Part shown: in pieces, positions 14,412-23,107 of the stretch | How positions within the stretch are numbered: position 1 is the stretch's first letter | Layout of the letters: the number at the start of each line of letters is the position of its first letter | From: Bacteroidota bacterium | GTDB lineage: Bacteria > Bacteroidota > Ignavibacteria > Tepidaquicellales > Tepidaquicellaceae | DNA: 49,617 nucleotides | Assembly (NCBI GenBank): GCA_018266845.1 | Contig: JAFDZO010000031.1 | Span: 1 to 49,617, forward strand | Direction of reading: 5' to 3' | Notes under the pieces: model-generated | What the model was told of the DNA's origin: nothing | Seen by the model: the letters and a program-made list of their open reading frames with translations, nothing else | The model's database searches: none | Translations under genes and position numbers: made by a program

Positions 14412-16709
14412 TTATTTTTCCTCCGTAACAGATAAAGAAGAAATTTTTTCGTCAATGTTTACATTAGAATACAAATTCATTAATACTTTTTCCGCAGTGT
14501 AAGGCGAAGAAATTTTAAAAGAAGCTCCGGGTCTGAATGCTTTTACTGCATTCATAATTGCAAAGTATCCTCCTATGCCGTACATCAAAGGCGGCTCGCC
14601 TATTGCCTTTGTTCCCATTATGCCTACAGGATTCGGAAGCCCTAAAAATCTTACGTCCATATCTTCGGGAGCAAAATGAATATCCGGTACCTTGTATGTT
14701 GAAAGCAAATCTGAAAGCAGTCTGCCGTCTTTATTGTAAATTACTTCTTCAAGCGTCATCCAACCTAATCCCTGAATAATAGCACCTTCTGCCTGTCCCC
14801 TGTCGATAACTTCATTTAAGCTTTCACCGAAATCATGCATAACTTTTACTGCGTTAAACTGGTATGTGCCTTTCAGACAATCTACTGTTACTTCAATATA
14901 GGCAGTTCCATAAACATGATAGAAAAACGCATCGCCTTTATTAGTAACTCTGTCAAAAAATATATTAGGCGTTGCATAAAATGCCTGCGCCTGCAAACTT
15001 ATTCTTTTGTTATAAGTTCTTAGAATTAGTTCATGCCATTTTAATTCCGTCGGCTCTCCCTTGTGGCAAACAACCTCATCTTTGATTGAAATTTCATAAA
15101 GCGGAAGTTTTAACTCTTCGGCTGCAGAGCGGAGAAGTCTATCCCTTAAAATACTGCTCGCAATTTTTGCAGCGTTGCCGTTCAAATCAGCGCCAGAGCT
15201 TGCTGCAGTAGGTGAAGTGTTTGCATTTCGTGATGTGTTAGTCGGTTCGGTTTTTATTGAATCGTGGGAAATTCCAAGCATGCGAGAAATTATTTCTTTG
15301 ATTTTAGCATTTACTCCCTGCCCCATTTCAACAGCGGCGGTTGTGAATGTAACACTACCATCAGTGTAAATATTTACAAGCGCGCTTGCCTGGTTCATTA
15401 GTGTATTCGTGAAAGAAATTCCGAAACAAATCGGCATAAAGGCATAACCTTTTTTCATCAAATCATTTTCAGAATTATATTTTTCTATAGCAGAAATTCT
15501 ATCGTAAACCTTAAACTCTTCTTCCATCTTTTCCCATGAAAGTCTTGCGCGGCAGTGTTTTGCCTTTTGTCCGAAATGAAACTCATCGTTCTCTTTCAGA
15601 AGATTTTTCTTCTGAATTTCATATGCAGGCATACCCATAACTTCCGATGCTTTGAATATTGCAGCTTCAATTACAAATTTTCCCTGTGGTCCTCCAAAGC
15701 CTCTGAATGCAGTATTTGAAGGAAGATTTGTTTTGCACATTACACCTGTAACTCTTACGTTAGGAATATGGTAAGCATTTGCAGCGTGAAATAATGTTCT
15801 ATCCAATACTGCAGGAGATAAATCTGCCGAAGCCCCTGAGTTCTGAAAATAAGTTGCTTCAAGAGCTAAAATTGTTCCGTCTGCTTTTAAGCCGAGCTTA
15901 TAATCCGAAGAGTACGGATGGCGTTTGCCTGTCATTCTCATATCATCATGACGCGGTAAAATTAATTTTACCGGTCGTTTAAGTTTATAAGCGCACAGCG
16001 CAGCCATACCTGCCCATGGAGAAGCTTGATCCTCTTTTCCTCCGAAGCCGCCGCCGAGACGAAGGACTTCAACTTCAATTTTATTCATCGGAATGCCAAG
16101 CACATTAGAAGCAACTCTCTGCACAGCAGTCGGACCCTGAGTAGAAGAAATTACTTTGAATGTGCCGCCTTCAAGCGGAATGGCAAAAGCACCCTGAGTC
16201 TCAAGATACAAATGTTCCTGACCGCCTGAATCACAATCACCTTCTATAATATAATCACACTGAGCCCATGCTGCATCTACATTTCCTCCTTCAAAAACTC
16301 TTGGTGGAGCAATTAATTTATTTTTTGCAAATGCTTCACGCGGCTCCGTTATAACTTCGTACTGCTCTATTTCAATTTTTATTTTTCTTGCTGCTTCCCT
16401 TGCTATAAATTCCGATTCGGCTACAACCAACGCTATAGGCATCTGCATAAAATGAACTTCATGCTCTGCCAGTAGTTCTTCATCCTTGATAATTCCGCCG
16501 ATTTGATTTTGACCGGGAATATCAACATAAGTTATAATATCTTTTACGCCTTTGATTGCGCGAGCCTCTGATAAGTCAAGATTAAGAATTTTACCGTGAG
16601 CGCTTGGCGAGCCATAAACAGTTGCGAATAATGTTCCCTGCGGAACATTTAAATCGTCTATGAACTGCGATTCGCCTCTTACGTGATTTATTATATCGTA
16701 ATTTTTCAT
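14412..16709 (-). CDS. xdhB: Xanthine dehydrogenase, molybdopterin-binding subunit
   Basis: This subunit oxidises hypoxanthine and xanthine to urate at a Mo centre. The 765-residue length matches the separate large subunit of bacterial xanthine dehydrogenases. Key motifs are GGFGGKE at 220-226, FRGFGGPQG at 335-343, EMGQGVN at 461-467, the SSGADLNG cofactor loop near 504-511 and GEPPL at 704-708. By alignment with the bovine/Rhodobacter enzymes, Glu226 and Arg336 (substrate binding) and Glu705 (catalytic base) are all kept, which favours xanthine over aldehyde or CO as substrate. It lies 9 bp after xdhA. There is no Tat signal, so the enzyme should be cytoplasmic. Confidence 0.95.
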   Translation of the reverse strand: MKNYDIINHVRGESQFIDDLNVPQGTLFATVYGSPSAHGKILNLDLSEARAIKGVKDIITYVDIPGQNQIGGIIKDEELLAEHEVHFMQMPIALVVAESEFIAREAARKIKIEIEQYEVITEPREAFAKNKLIAPPRVFEGGNVDAAWAQCDYIIEGDCDSGGQEHLYLETQGAFAIPLEGGTFKVISSTQGPTAVQRVASNVLGIPMNKIEVEVLRLGGGFGGKEDQASPWAGMAALCAYKLKRPVKLILPRHDDMRMTGKRHPYSSDYKLGLKADGTILALEATYFQNSGASADLSPAVLDRTLFHAANAYHIPNVRVTGVMCKTNLPSNTAFRGFGGPQGKFVIEAAIFKASEVMGMPAYEIQKKNLLKENDEFHFGQKAKHCRARLSWEKMEEEFKVYDRISAIEKYNSENDLMKKGYAFMPICFGISFTNTLMNQASALVNIYTDGSVTFTTAAVEMGQGVNAKIKEIISRMLGISHDSIKTEPTNTSRNANTSPTAASSGADLNGNAAKIASSILRDRLLRSAAEELKLPLYEISIKDEVVCHKGEPTELKWHELILRTYNKRISLQAQAFYATPNIFFDRVTNKGDAFFYHVYGTAYIEVTVDCLKGTYQFNAVKVMHDFGESLNEVIDRGQAEGAIIQGLGWMTLEEVIYNKDGRLLSDLLSTYKVPDIHFAPEDMDVRFLGLPNPVGIMGTKAIGEPPLMYGIGGYFAIMNAVKAFRPGASFKISSPYTAEKVLMNLYSNVNIDEKISSLSVTEEK

Positions 16710-16718
16710 ATAAAATTT

Positions 16719-18155
16719 TTAATCTATGACTGTATCTTTAATGGAAATAATTTCAGGAAACAGTTTTATAAAATGTGAAAATAGCAATCTCTTCAAAAGA
16801 AGTTTTTTATAATCTGCCGCGCCTCTTGCATCTGAAATCGGAGCAGCTTCATTACCTGCCATCTCTACAGCATCTTTTATCAAATCAACTGAAAGAGTTT
16901 TATTTAATAAAAAATCTCTTGTCTTGCGCAGATACAAAGGGATTGCAGAAACTCCGCCTGCGGAAATATGGACATCACTGATAATATCATCGCTGGTTTC
17001 TATAAGAATAGTCGAGTTCACACTGGCAATATCAAGATAAGTACGCTTTGACACTTTTTCAAAATTAAAATAATAGGGTTTTGTAGGAATCTTAAAATAA
17101 AGGTACTTCATATATTCATCGCCGTTGCGTGCAGTTTTTTTATAGGAAAGATAATAATCTCTCATAGGTATTTCGCGCAGATTATCGTCGCGATCTGCGA
17201 GAACAATTGTAGAATTTAGTCCTAGAAAGAAAGAAGTCATATCGCCAATCGGAGAAGCATTGTTTAAATTTCCCCCGATAGTTGCGCTGTTTCTTATAGG
17301 TAGCGAACCGAATAATTCAATAAAATTAAAAAGCGAAGGAAAATAAGTAAGCATGATTTTTGAATTCAGTACTTCGTTTACCGTTGAAGTACTGCCTATT
17401 AAAATATGCCCGTTCTCTTCCCGAATAAATTTTATTTCAGGATTATCATAGAGGAATTTTATTGTTGACTTCATCATAACATCAGGAATCTGAACAAACA
17501 AATCCGAGCCGCCTGATACAAAATAAGTAGAATCCCCGTTTACTTCCCTATGAAACTCTGCTTTATCAATTTTGGAAAGTCTTTCTTTTATATGCAAGAA
17601 ATAATCAGGTACAAATCCGTAATCGGCAAGCACCTGAATTTTATTTTCGGATTGCCCGGTCAGCTTATTAAACTTTGATGTAATTCTCTCTGCAGCCCTG
17701 ATAATTGAATTATGCCCCGTGCATCTGCAGATATTTCCGTCCATAGAATATAACGCATCCTTTGCATCCAGACTTTCAGCGGAAAGCAGATAACCTGTAA
17801 GCGAAATAATAAATCCGGGAGTGCAAAATCCGCATTGTGATGCCCCCTCTTCAACGAATGCCTGCTGAATGGGAGTAAGCTCTTTGCCGGACTGATTTAT
17901 TCCTTCAATTGTTACGACATGTTTGCCGTGTACATTTCCCAACGGAAATAAGCAGGAATTAATTGATTTGTAAACAACTTCATCATTTTTTAACTCACCG
18001 ATTAACACAGTGCATGCACCGCAATCGCCTTCTTTACAGCCCTCTTTAGTTCCGGTCAATTGATTGTCGCGGATGAAATCAAGAATTACTCCTGCCGGAT
18101 TAACATCGGCATTTATGAATTCGTTATTTAAAATAAATTTTATATTTCTTGTCAT
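16719..18155 (-). CDS. xdhA: Xanthine dehydrogenase, [2Fe-2S]/FAD subunit
   Basis: The 478-residue product carries the electron-transfer half of the enzyme. The plant-type [2Fe-2S] domain has Cys40, 45, 48 and 68 (GCKEGDCGAC, then SCLF). The second [2Fe-2S] domain has Cys108, 111, 143 and 145 (QCGFC, CRCTGH). The FAD domain follows, with VSGGSDLFVQ near 208-217 and TIGGNLNNASPIGD near 290-303, and a CO-dehydrogenase-flavoprotein C-terminal domain. It is the first gene of the minus-strand operon xdhA-xdhB-xdhC-small ORF-MOSC-membrane protein. Its promoter should lie in the 260-bp gap shared with the divergent metalloprotease gene. No molybdenum-cofactor riboswitch was recognised there. Confidence 0.95.
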   Translation of the reverse strand: MTRNIKFILNNEFINADVNPAGVILDFIRDNQLTGTKEGCKEGDCGACTVLIGELKNDEVVYKSINSCLFPLGNVHGKHVVTIEGINQSGKELTPIQQAFVEEGASQCGFCTPGFIISLTGYLLSAESLDAKDALYSMDGNICRCTGHNSIIRAAERITSKFNKLTGQSENKIQVLADYGFVPDYFLHIKERLSKIDKAEFHREVNGDSTYFVSGGSDLFVQIPDVMMKSTIKFLYDNPEIKFIREENGHILIGSTSTVNEVLNSKIMLTYFPSLFNFIELFGSLPIRNSATIGGNLNNASPIGDMTSFFLGLNSTIVLADRDDNLREIPMRDYYLSYKKTARNGDEYMKYLYFKIPTKPYYFNFEKVSKRTYLDIASVNSTILIETSDDIISDVHISAGGVSAIPLYLRKTRDFLLNKTLSVDLIKDAVEMAGNEAAPISDARGAADYKKLLLKRLLFSHFIKLFPEIISIKDTVID

Positions 18156-18275
18156 ACTGAAAAATACGAAAGATTAGAGTGTATAAAAAGTTCATTCTCC
18201 TTCAATAAAATTTTCTTCCCAAGAAACCTGCCCCTTGATTTTAGAAAAGGAAAAAAGTAAATTGGTCTTATAATT

Positions 18276-18392
18276 TTAATATCCTTTCTCCGGCAAAAAC
18301 TTTTCTAATTTTTCTTCAGGCATAAACCAAGGCATAGATTCAATTCCGTTTTCGGAAGAATGAATTTCTATAGCTTTTAAACCACATCTTTT
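18276..18392 (-). pseudogene. Possible C-terminal gene remnant (38 codons) in the xdhA/metalloprotease spacer
   Basis: Between an in-frame TAA at 18393-18395 and a TAA at 18276-18278, the minus strand encodes a protein-like stretch with no suitable start: KAIEIHSSENGIES, then MPWFMPEEKLEKFLPEKGY. The corresponding position before the second metalloprotease (about 20563-20616) encodes a decayed, indel-free counterpart over 18 codons (LEIYFP, RGIDSI, RFM), with synonymous or conservative changes at several positions. The best reading is that the ancestral duplication carried the tail of a now lost neighbouring gene. The alternative is a conserved leader hairpin (see 18338-18365). Confidence 0.35.
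18338..18365 (+). promoter_or_regulatory. Leader hairpin upstream of metalloprotease copy 1
   Basis: Inner stem TTCCG/CGGAA (18344-18348 with 18353-18357, TTTT loop) and outer stem ATTCA/TGAAT (18338-18342 with 18361-18365). It ends about 50 nt before the ATG at 18416. The equivalent site before copy 2 (20584-20598) forms TTCCCC/GGGGAA with a 3-nt loop. Paired bases differ between copies while pairing is kept, which suggests RNA structure. Confidence 0.45.
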
Positions 18393-18415
18393 TTAATTAA
18401 ACCAATTTTAATTTT

Positions 18416-20392
18416 ATGATTCAGAAATACTTACTGTATTCTTCCAGCATTGCTGATGCAATGAGCGAAGTTACAACAGCAGGTGGTTTTGTGCCTATTC
18501 AGTTATCTGATAGAGCTTTTATCGCAACATTCCCGGATGATTTTGATATTAGTAATTTGAAGCTTTCGTCCGTGGAAAAACCGGAAGACCTCGATGAAAA
18601 TACTTCAATTCTCGCAAGTGCCTGGGAGGAAGCTGAAAAAAGAATTAACGAAAAGCAAATTTTAGAAACAAAGGAGATTCCTTTAAAATGGGATGATAAA
18701 GACCACCAATACCCTAGAAATCCTAAAAATGACCCGATTCTCAGGGAACACTTAAAAAAAAACGGAATAGTTGAAATAACACCTGAATCCACAAGCCAAA
18801 CTTTAAATGGAAAAGTTGCCGTAGGGATACTAATTGTATCCGGTCCAAAAGCAAACTTACAATTTACATCAACCGAATATACACAAGTTGTTTCAGAGGT
18901 TCTTGAAGGACTTTTCTTTCTTGCAGCTTCATGCTACGAAGCAAGCTTAAATTTCGTTACTGTTACTTATAATATTCCTATAAGCAGCACACCAATTTGC
19001 GATGACAACAACGGATGCCAAGGAACTAATGCTGAAAAATGTGAAGCCGTTTTTAGGGACCCTGCTTTAGCCTATCTAGGCTATCCTTCAGGCAATGACG
19101 GCTGTGTGCAGTTGACTAAAAGCCTCCAATCAACCTTCAAAGCAAAATGGGCTTACATTTCTTTTTTTGCTAAATATCCTATGTATAATTTTGCATATCA
19201 ATATAGTGTAAATATTTTTATGCAGTATAGTAATAATGGATGGGGACCTGATAAAATTAATCAGGTATTTGCCCATGAAACGGCGCATGTGTTCGGAGCT
19301 GACGATGAATATGCTTCAAGCGGATGTACTTGTGATGTTAGCGGCACCTATAAAGTTCCAAACAATAACTGCGCAAATTGCGCTTATACACCAAAGGTAA
19401 TATGCCTAATGAATCAAAATGACCTTACATTATGTAACTGGACAAGAGGTCAGCTTGGGTGGGGATATTGGAATTTACCTTTCAAAAACATTATTGATGA
19501 TGGTGAACCGAGAAAAACTTCTTCTGCTCCTGCTTTAGCTTATCTTAGCGGCAAAATGTTTATGGCAGTAAGAAGAGATAACCCAGGCAATGGTATAAGA
19601 GTGTTAATCTCAAGCGATGGAATAACATGGCCCGTTTCACATCACCTCGATGACACCAAGGTAAGTACATGCGATTCTCCTGCACTGGCTGTATTTAACA
19701 ATAAGCTCTATCTTTTCTGGAGAACAAATGATTCAAATAATCAGATAAAGTTCGCATATTCTCCTGATGGCATTAATTGGACAATCCCAACAAATAATAC
19801 TTTGCCGGGACAAAGCACCTCGGCTGCTCCCGCAGCGGCTTCATTCAATGGAAAGTTGTATGTTTTCTGGAGAGCTAATATTGCTGCAAATACCATTTAC
19901 TATATGGCTTCTTCCGACGGCACCACTTGGCCCAGTACTTCCACATCCTTGGCAGGGAATTCAACTTTAGCTGCCCCTGCTGCTGCAGTATTAGGAAGTA
20001 AACTTTTTGTTTTCTGGAAATCAAACGACACTCAAAATAAAATATATAAAGCGTATTCTACCGATGGAAAAGGATGGGTAAAAGATTCTGCTGGTACCGG
20101 CATGACAATTCCTAATCAGACTACATCAGCATCTCCGGCTATAGCTTCATTTAATAATAGATTGTACTTAGCTTGGAAAGCCGCAGATGCAAATGATACG
20201 ACTTCAATCTATTATGGTTCTTCAACAGACGGCATTAATTGGGGACAGCAATTCCCAAAAATAGATTCCACAAGCACTTCTGCCGCACCGGCAATCGCCG
20301 GGTTTGGCACAAAATACTTAAATATGGCGCTCAAAGCTTCCGGTACCGGTAATGAAATCTTAACTGATAATTTTCTGCCGGGACTTTTTTAA
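18416..20392 (+). CDS. Metzincin-like zinc metalloprotease with C-terminal propeller-like repeats, copy 1
   Basis: The 658-residue product has a distinctive N-terminal region (1-135), then a cysteine-rich catalytic domain. Its zinc motif is HETAHVFGADD at 287-297: His287, Glu288, His291 and Asp297, in an HExxHxxGxxD pattern as in snapalysin. A CLMN segment near 339 could be the Met-turn. Residues ~375-658 are about six repeats of ~45 residues with the pattern 'TSAAPALAxFNxkLYlaWKa...yyxSSxDGxxW', a propeller- or lectin-like fold. Unlike other secreted proteins here, it has no hydrophobic signal peptide and no T9SS tail. The N-terminal region, shared with copy 2, could be a propeptide or an export determinant. 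The substrate is unknown. Confidence 0.8.
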   Translation: MIQKYLLYSSSIADAMSEVTTAGGFVPIQLSDRAFIATFPDDFDISNLKLSSVEKPEDLDENTSILASAWEEAEKRINEKQILETKEIPLKWDDKDHQYPRNPKNDPILREHLKKNGIVEITPESTSQTLNGKVAVGILIVSGPKANLQFTSTEYTQVVSEVLEGLFFLAASCYEASLNFVTVTYNIPISSTPICDDNNGCQGTNAEKCEAVFRDPALAYLGYPSGNDGCVQLTKSLQSTFKAKWAYISFFAKYPMYNFAYQYSVNIFMQYSNNGWGPDKINQVFAHETAHVFGADDEYASSGCTCDVSGTYKVPNNNCANCAYTPKVICLMNQNDLTLCNWTRGQLGWGYWNLPFKNIIDDGEPRKTSSAPALAYLSGKMFMAVRRDNPGNGIRVLISSDGITWPVSHHLDDTKVSTCDSPALAVFNNKLYLFWRTNDSNNQIKFAYSPDGINWTIPTNNTLPGQSTSAAPAAASFNGKLYVFWRANIAANTIYYMASSDGTTWPSTSTSLAGNSTLAAPAAAVLGSKLFVFWKSNDTQNKIYKAYSTDGKGWVKDSAGTGMTIPNQTTSASPAIASFNNRLYLAWKAADANDTTSIYYGSSTDGINWGQQFPKIDSTSTSAAPAIAGFGTKYLNMALKASGTGNEILTDNFLPGLF

Positions 20393-20402
20393 TTTTTCAA
20401 GA

Positions 20403-20484
20403 AAGGGAATTCTCAACAGCAGCTAAAAAAAAGAAGCATTGTTTTTTATTGAAAAATATGCTGAGTCTTTTTGAGAAATCCCTT
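20403..20484 (+). repeat. 82-bp imperfect inverted repeat after metalloprotease copy 1
   Basis: AAGGGAATTCTCAA (20403-20416) pairs with TTGAGAAATCCCTT (20471-20484) with one mismatch, and CAGCA (20417-20421) pairs with TGCTG (20459-20463). It begins 10 bp after the stop codon. It could be a transcript-end stem-loop or a very small palindromic element; there is no T run at its end. Confidence 0.6.
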
Positions 20485-20501
20485 ATGAAATAAAGACAAT
20501 G

Positions 20502-20554
20502 CGGTAACAAGCGTTTGGTTTGGATACTCAAACAAATGTGATTACCGATTTTTT
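20502..20554 (+). terminator. Terminator between the two metalloprotease genes
   Basis: Stem CGGTAA/TTACCG (20502-20507 with 20542-20547), with an inner GTTTG/CAAAC pairing, is followed by a single A and six T. It should end the copy 1 transcript, which implies that copy 2 has its own promoter in the remaining 100 bp. Confidence 0.65.
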
Positions 20555-20583
20555 ATTGTACATAAACCGGAGTATAGAATCAA

Positions 20584-20598
20584 TTCCCCTTAGGGGAA
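20584..20598 (+). promoter_or_regulatory. Leader hairpin upstream of metalloprotease copy 2
   Basis: Six-bp stem TTCCCC/GGGGAA with a TTA loop, at the same relative position as the hairpin before copy 1. The flanks are also conserved between copies (CATAAACC, TAGATTTCTA or GAATTTCTA, and ATTAAACCAATTTT directly before ATG). Confidence 0.45.
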
Positions 20599-20654
20599 AA
20601 TAGATTTCTAAAACTTTGGTTACATCTTTTTAAAATTAAACCAATTTTTATTTT

Positions 20655-22610
20655 ATGGCTCAAAAAATTCTATTATATACCTCAAGCATTGTTGAAGCAA
20701 TTGACGAAGTAACTGCTTTGGGCGGTTTCGTTCCTATCCAGTTATCCCAAAGAGCTTTTGCAGCAACATTCCTTGAGAATTTTGACGTTACGAATTTAAA
20801 ATTCTCTTCGCAAGAGAAACCATCAGACTTAGACGAAAATTCTTCTATACTCGCAAACGCCTGGGAAGACATGCGAAAGAAAGTTATAAGCAAACAAATA
20901 TCAGGAGAAAAACCTTCTTCCTTAAGCTGGAATGATAAAGAGCATGATTATCCGAGAAACCCTAAGAATGACCCCGAACTACGGGAGATTCTAAGAAAAA
21001 AAGGAATTGCAGAACTTACTCCTGCCCTAACAAGTCAAACAATGAACGGGCGGATAGCAGTGGGAATATTAGTTGTATCGGGTCCTGCAAACTATAACTT
21101 AACATTCTCTTCAGAAGAATTTTACCTTGTAATGTCCGAAGTATTGGATGCGCTGGATTACCTCGCAGGAGCATGTTATGAAGCAAATATCACATTCATA
21201 ACAATACCATATAACATGCAAATAGACGCTCCTCCGAACAATACCTGCAACAGTTATGAAAGTTGTGAACAGGTGTTTGTAAACCCTACGCTGCAAGCTT
21301 TAGGTTACCCCGCGGGAAATGAAGGATGCGTACAACTTACTCAGGATTTACAAAGAAGCAATAATGCAAACTGGGCTTACATTACCTTTTTTACAAAATA
21401 TCCACTGTATCACTTTGCTTACCAGTATGATGTAAATGTTTTCATGCAGTATAGTAATGACGGATGGGGACCTTACCAAATAGATAAAGTTTTTGCGCAT
21501 GAAACATGTCATGTATTCGGCGCGGCAGATGAATACTCTTTAGAAGTGGGCTATTGTAACTGCCACGAATCCGGCTTTTACAGAGTTCCCAATAATAACT
21601 GCGCTAATTGTGCCTATGCTCCAAAAGTCGGCTGTCTAATGGACGCAAATGAGTTAAGCCTATGCAACTGGTCACGCGGACAAATTGGCTGGGGATATTG
21701 GAATTTACCCTTTAGAACAATGCCCGGTACCGGCGGAGCTAGTTTTCAAAGCACTTCAGCATCTCCGGCGTTAGCTTATTTTAAAGGAAAAATGTATATA
21801 GCCTTTAAGTCGAACAATGCTAATAACCAAATTATAATAGGTTCATCATCAAAAGGAATTTGGGGGAATTTTTATAGCTTATCACAGCAATCAACTTCAG
21901 ATGCTCCGGCATTAGCAGTGTTTAACGATACTCTCTTCTTAGCATGGAAAGCAAATGATAGTAGCAACAAAATTTATTATGCTATGTCAACAAACGGCGT
22001 GAATTGGACTTGGCCCTCGCAAAATAATTACCTTCCCGGGCAAAGTACATCTGCCGCGCCTGCTTTAGCAGGTTACAATGGTAAAATTTATATTGCGTGG
22101 AAAGCAAATGATCCCAGCAATAGAATTTTTTATGGGTCATCACTAAACGGCACTTCATGGGCAAGTTCCTATAGCTCAGTTCCTGACCAAGCGACATCAG
22201 CAGCACCTGCCTTAGCAGCATTTAAGGACAGGCTATTTTTAGCATGGAAGGCAAATGATGATAGCAATAGAATTTACTACGCATACTCAACTAATGGAAC
22301 AACTTGGTCTTGGCCCGCATTTGATAATCACATTCCCGGGCAAAGCACTTCTGCTTCACCCGCTCTTGCCGGATTTAAAAACCGAATATATATTGCATGG
22401 AAAGCCAGTAATGCTAATAATAAAATTTACTACGGCTCATCACCAGACGGTTTAACCTGGGGACATCATTTCCCTTCAATAGAGAGTACCACCACATCTG
22501 CCGCCCCGGCGATAGCAGGAGCCGATGACACGAATTTAATCATGGCAATAAAAGCGAATGATGCAAGCAATGATGTTTTGGTAAACAATTATGTACCGGG
22601 ATTATTTTAA
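20655..22610 (+). CDS. Metzincin-like zinc metalloprotease with C-terminal propeller-like repeats, copy 2
   Basis: A 651-residue paralogue of the preceding gene, alignable along its full length. The zinc motif is HETCHVFGAAD at 282-292 (His282, Glu283, His286, Asp292), followed by a conserved cysteine cluster (CNC, NNNCANCAY, GCLMD, SLCNW). The N-terminal ~135 residues keep the FVPIQLSQRAFAATF and DYPRNPKNDPELRE blocks. The C-terminal repeats (about 370-651) are cleaner than in copy 1, with recurrent 'TSAAPALA', 'YIAWKAND', 'NRIYYGSS' and 'NGTTW' units. Again neither a signal peptide nor a T9SS domain is found, although the many paired cysteines suggest an oxidising, extracytoplasmic location. 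It ends at a strong terminator. Confidence 0.8.
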   Translation: MAQKILLYTSSIVEAIDEVTALGGFVPIQLSQRAFAATFLENFDVTNLKFSSQEKPSDLDENSSILANAWEDMRKKVISKQISGEKPSSLSWNDKEHDYPRNPKNDPELREILRKKGIAELTPALTSQTMNGRIAVGILVVSGPANYNLTFSSEEFYLVMSEVLDALDYLAGACYEANITFITIPYNMQIDAPPNNTCNSYESCEQVFVNPTLQALGYPAGNEGCVQLTQDLQRSNNANWAYITFFTKYPLYHFAYQYDVNVFMQYSNDGWGPYQIDKVFAHETCHVFGAADEYSLEVGYCNCHESGFYRVPNNNCANCAYAPKVGCLMDANELSLCNWSRGQIGWGYWNLPFRTMPGTGGASFQSTSASPALAYFKGKMYIAFKSNNANNQIIIGSSSKGIWGNFYSLSQQSTSDAPALAVFNDTLFLAWKANDSSNKIYYAMSTNGVNWTWPSQNNYLPGQSTSAAPALAGYNGKIYIAWKANDPSNRIFYGSSLNGTSWASSYSSVPDQATSAAPALAAFKDRLFLAWKANDDSNRIYYAYSTNGTTWSWPAFDNHIPGQSTSASPALAGFKNRIYIAWKASNANNKIYYGSSPDGLTWGHHFPSIESTTTSAAPAIAGADDTNLIMAIKANDASNDVLVNNYVPGLF

Positions 22611-22618
22611 ATTTAATA

Positions 22619-22648
22619 AGGCAGGGATAACTCCCTGCCTGTTTTTTT
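22619..22648 (+). terminator. Rho-independent terminator after metalloprotease copy 2
   Basis: Stem GGCAGGGA/TCCCTGCC (22620-22627 with 22632-22639), a 4-nt loop, and a run of seven T at 22642-22648. This is the strongest terminator on the plus strand of this window and closes the metalloprotease region. Confidence 0.92.
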
Positions 22649-22695
22649 ATATCGAATAAAAAAGATTATCATTCTATTTTCCAAAAAAAAATAAA

Positions 22696-23037
22696 ATGAT
22701 TATAGGCGTAGCCGGACCTTACTCTGCTCCTACTGAGGAACAGAGACAAAAAAATCTTAATGCAATGAATGAAGCAGCAGCGAGAGTTCTTGAGAAAGGA
22801 CATATTCCAATTATCGGAATGAATGCTGCTCTTCCAATTGTTTCCATTGCAAATATCGAAGATAGATACAAAGCAACTATGGAAATTTCATTAGCGGTAA
22901 TTGACAAATGTGATGCACTGCTAATGATTGGCGAAAGTCCCGGCGCAAACAAGGAGAGGGATTTGATTTTAAGCAAGGGCTTACCGGTGTATTTTTCCTT
23001 GGAGGAAGTTCCTTATGTATTGAGTAGTGGGTCTTGA
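22696..23037 (+). CDS. DUF4406-type protein (nucleoside deoxyribosyltransferase-like fold)
   Basis: The 113-residue product starts MIIGVAGPYSAPTEEQRQ, has a helix leading to 'ARVLEKGHIPIIGMNAALPI', and carries 'CDALLMIGESPGANKERDLI' near 79-98. This is the pattern of small Rossmann-like proteins related to nucleoside 2-deoxyribosyltransferases (DUF4406). The glutamate in SPGANKERD lies where family members keep a conserved acid. The substrate is unknown. The last codons (VLSSGS) lie within the inverted repeat at 23018-23103, so the C-terminus may have been reshaped by it. Confidence 0.75.
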   Translation: MIIGVAGPYSAPTEEQRQKNLNAMNEAAARVLEKGHIPIIGMNAALPIVSIANIEDRYKATMEISLAVIDKCDALLMIGESPGANKERDLILSKGLPVYFSLEEVPYVLSSGS

Positions 23038-23103
23038 GTAGTGCGAAAATTTTTATTAAAAGCTAATCATAACAAGATAATACTCATTGCCCAATACTCA
23101 ATA
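23018..23103. terminator. Long inverted repeat between convergent genes, probable bidirectional terminator
   Basis: Arms 23018-23040 and 23081-23103 are 23 nt each and match at 19 positions when inverted (outermost TATTGAGTA / TACTCAATA). They flank a 40-nt AT-rich centre. The left arm overlaps the last codons of the DUF4406 gene and the right arm ends 4 bp before the stop of the minus-strand serine hydrolase. Each arm is itself built from repeated TTGAGTA-like words, as in common intergenic palindromic elements. Confidence 0.6.
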
Positions 23104-23107
23104 CTTT

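Noticed and set aside
21730..22600. Repeated DNA words that might look like a CRISPR or tandem array
   Set aside because: They are the coding repeats of the propeller-like domain: in frame, imperfect and about 130-150 bp apart.
18416..22610. Phage or mobile-element origin of the metalloprotease pair
   Set aside because: No integrase, tail, transposase or terminal repeats nearby; a local duplication explains the pair.
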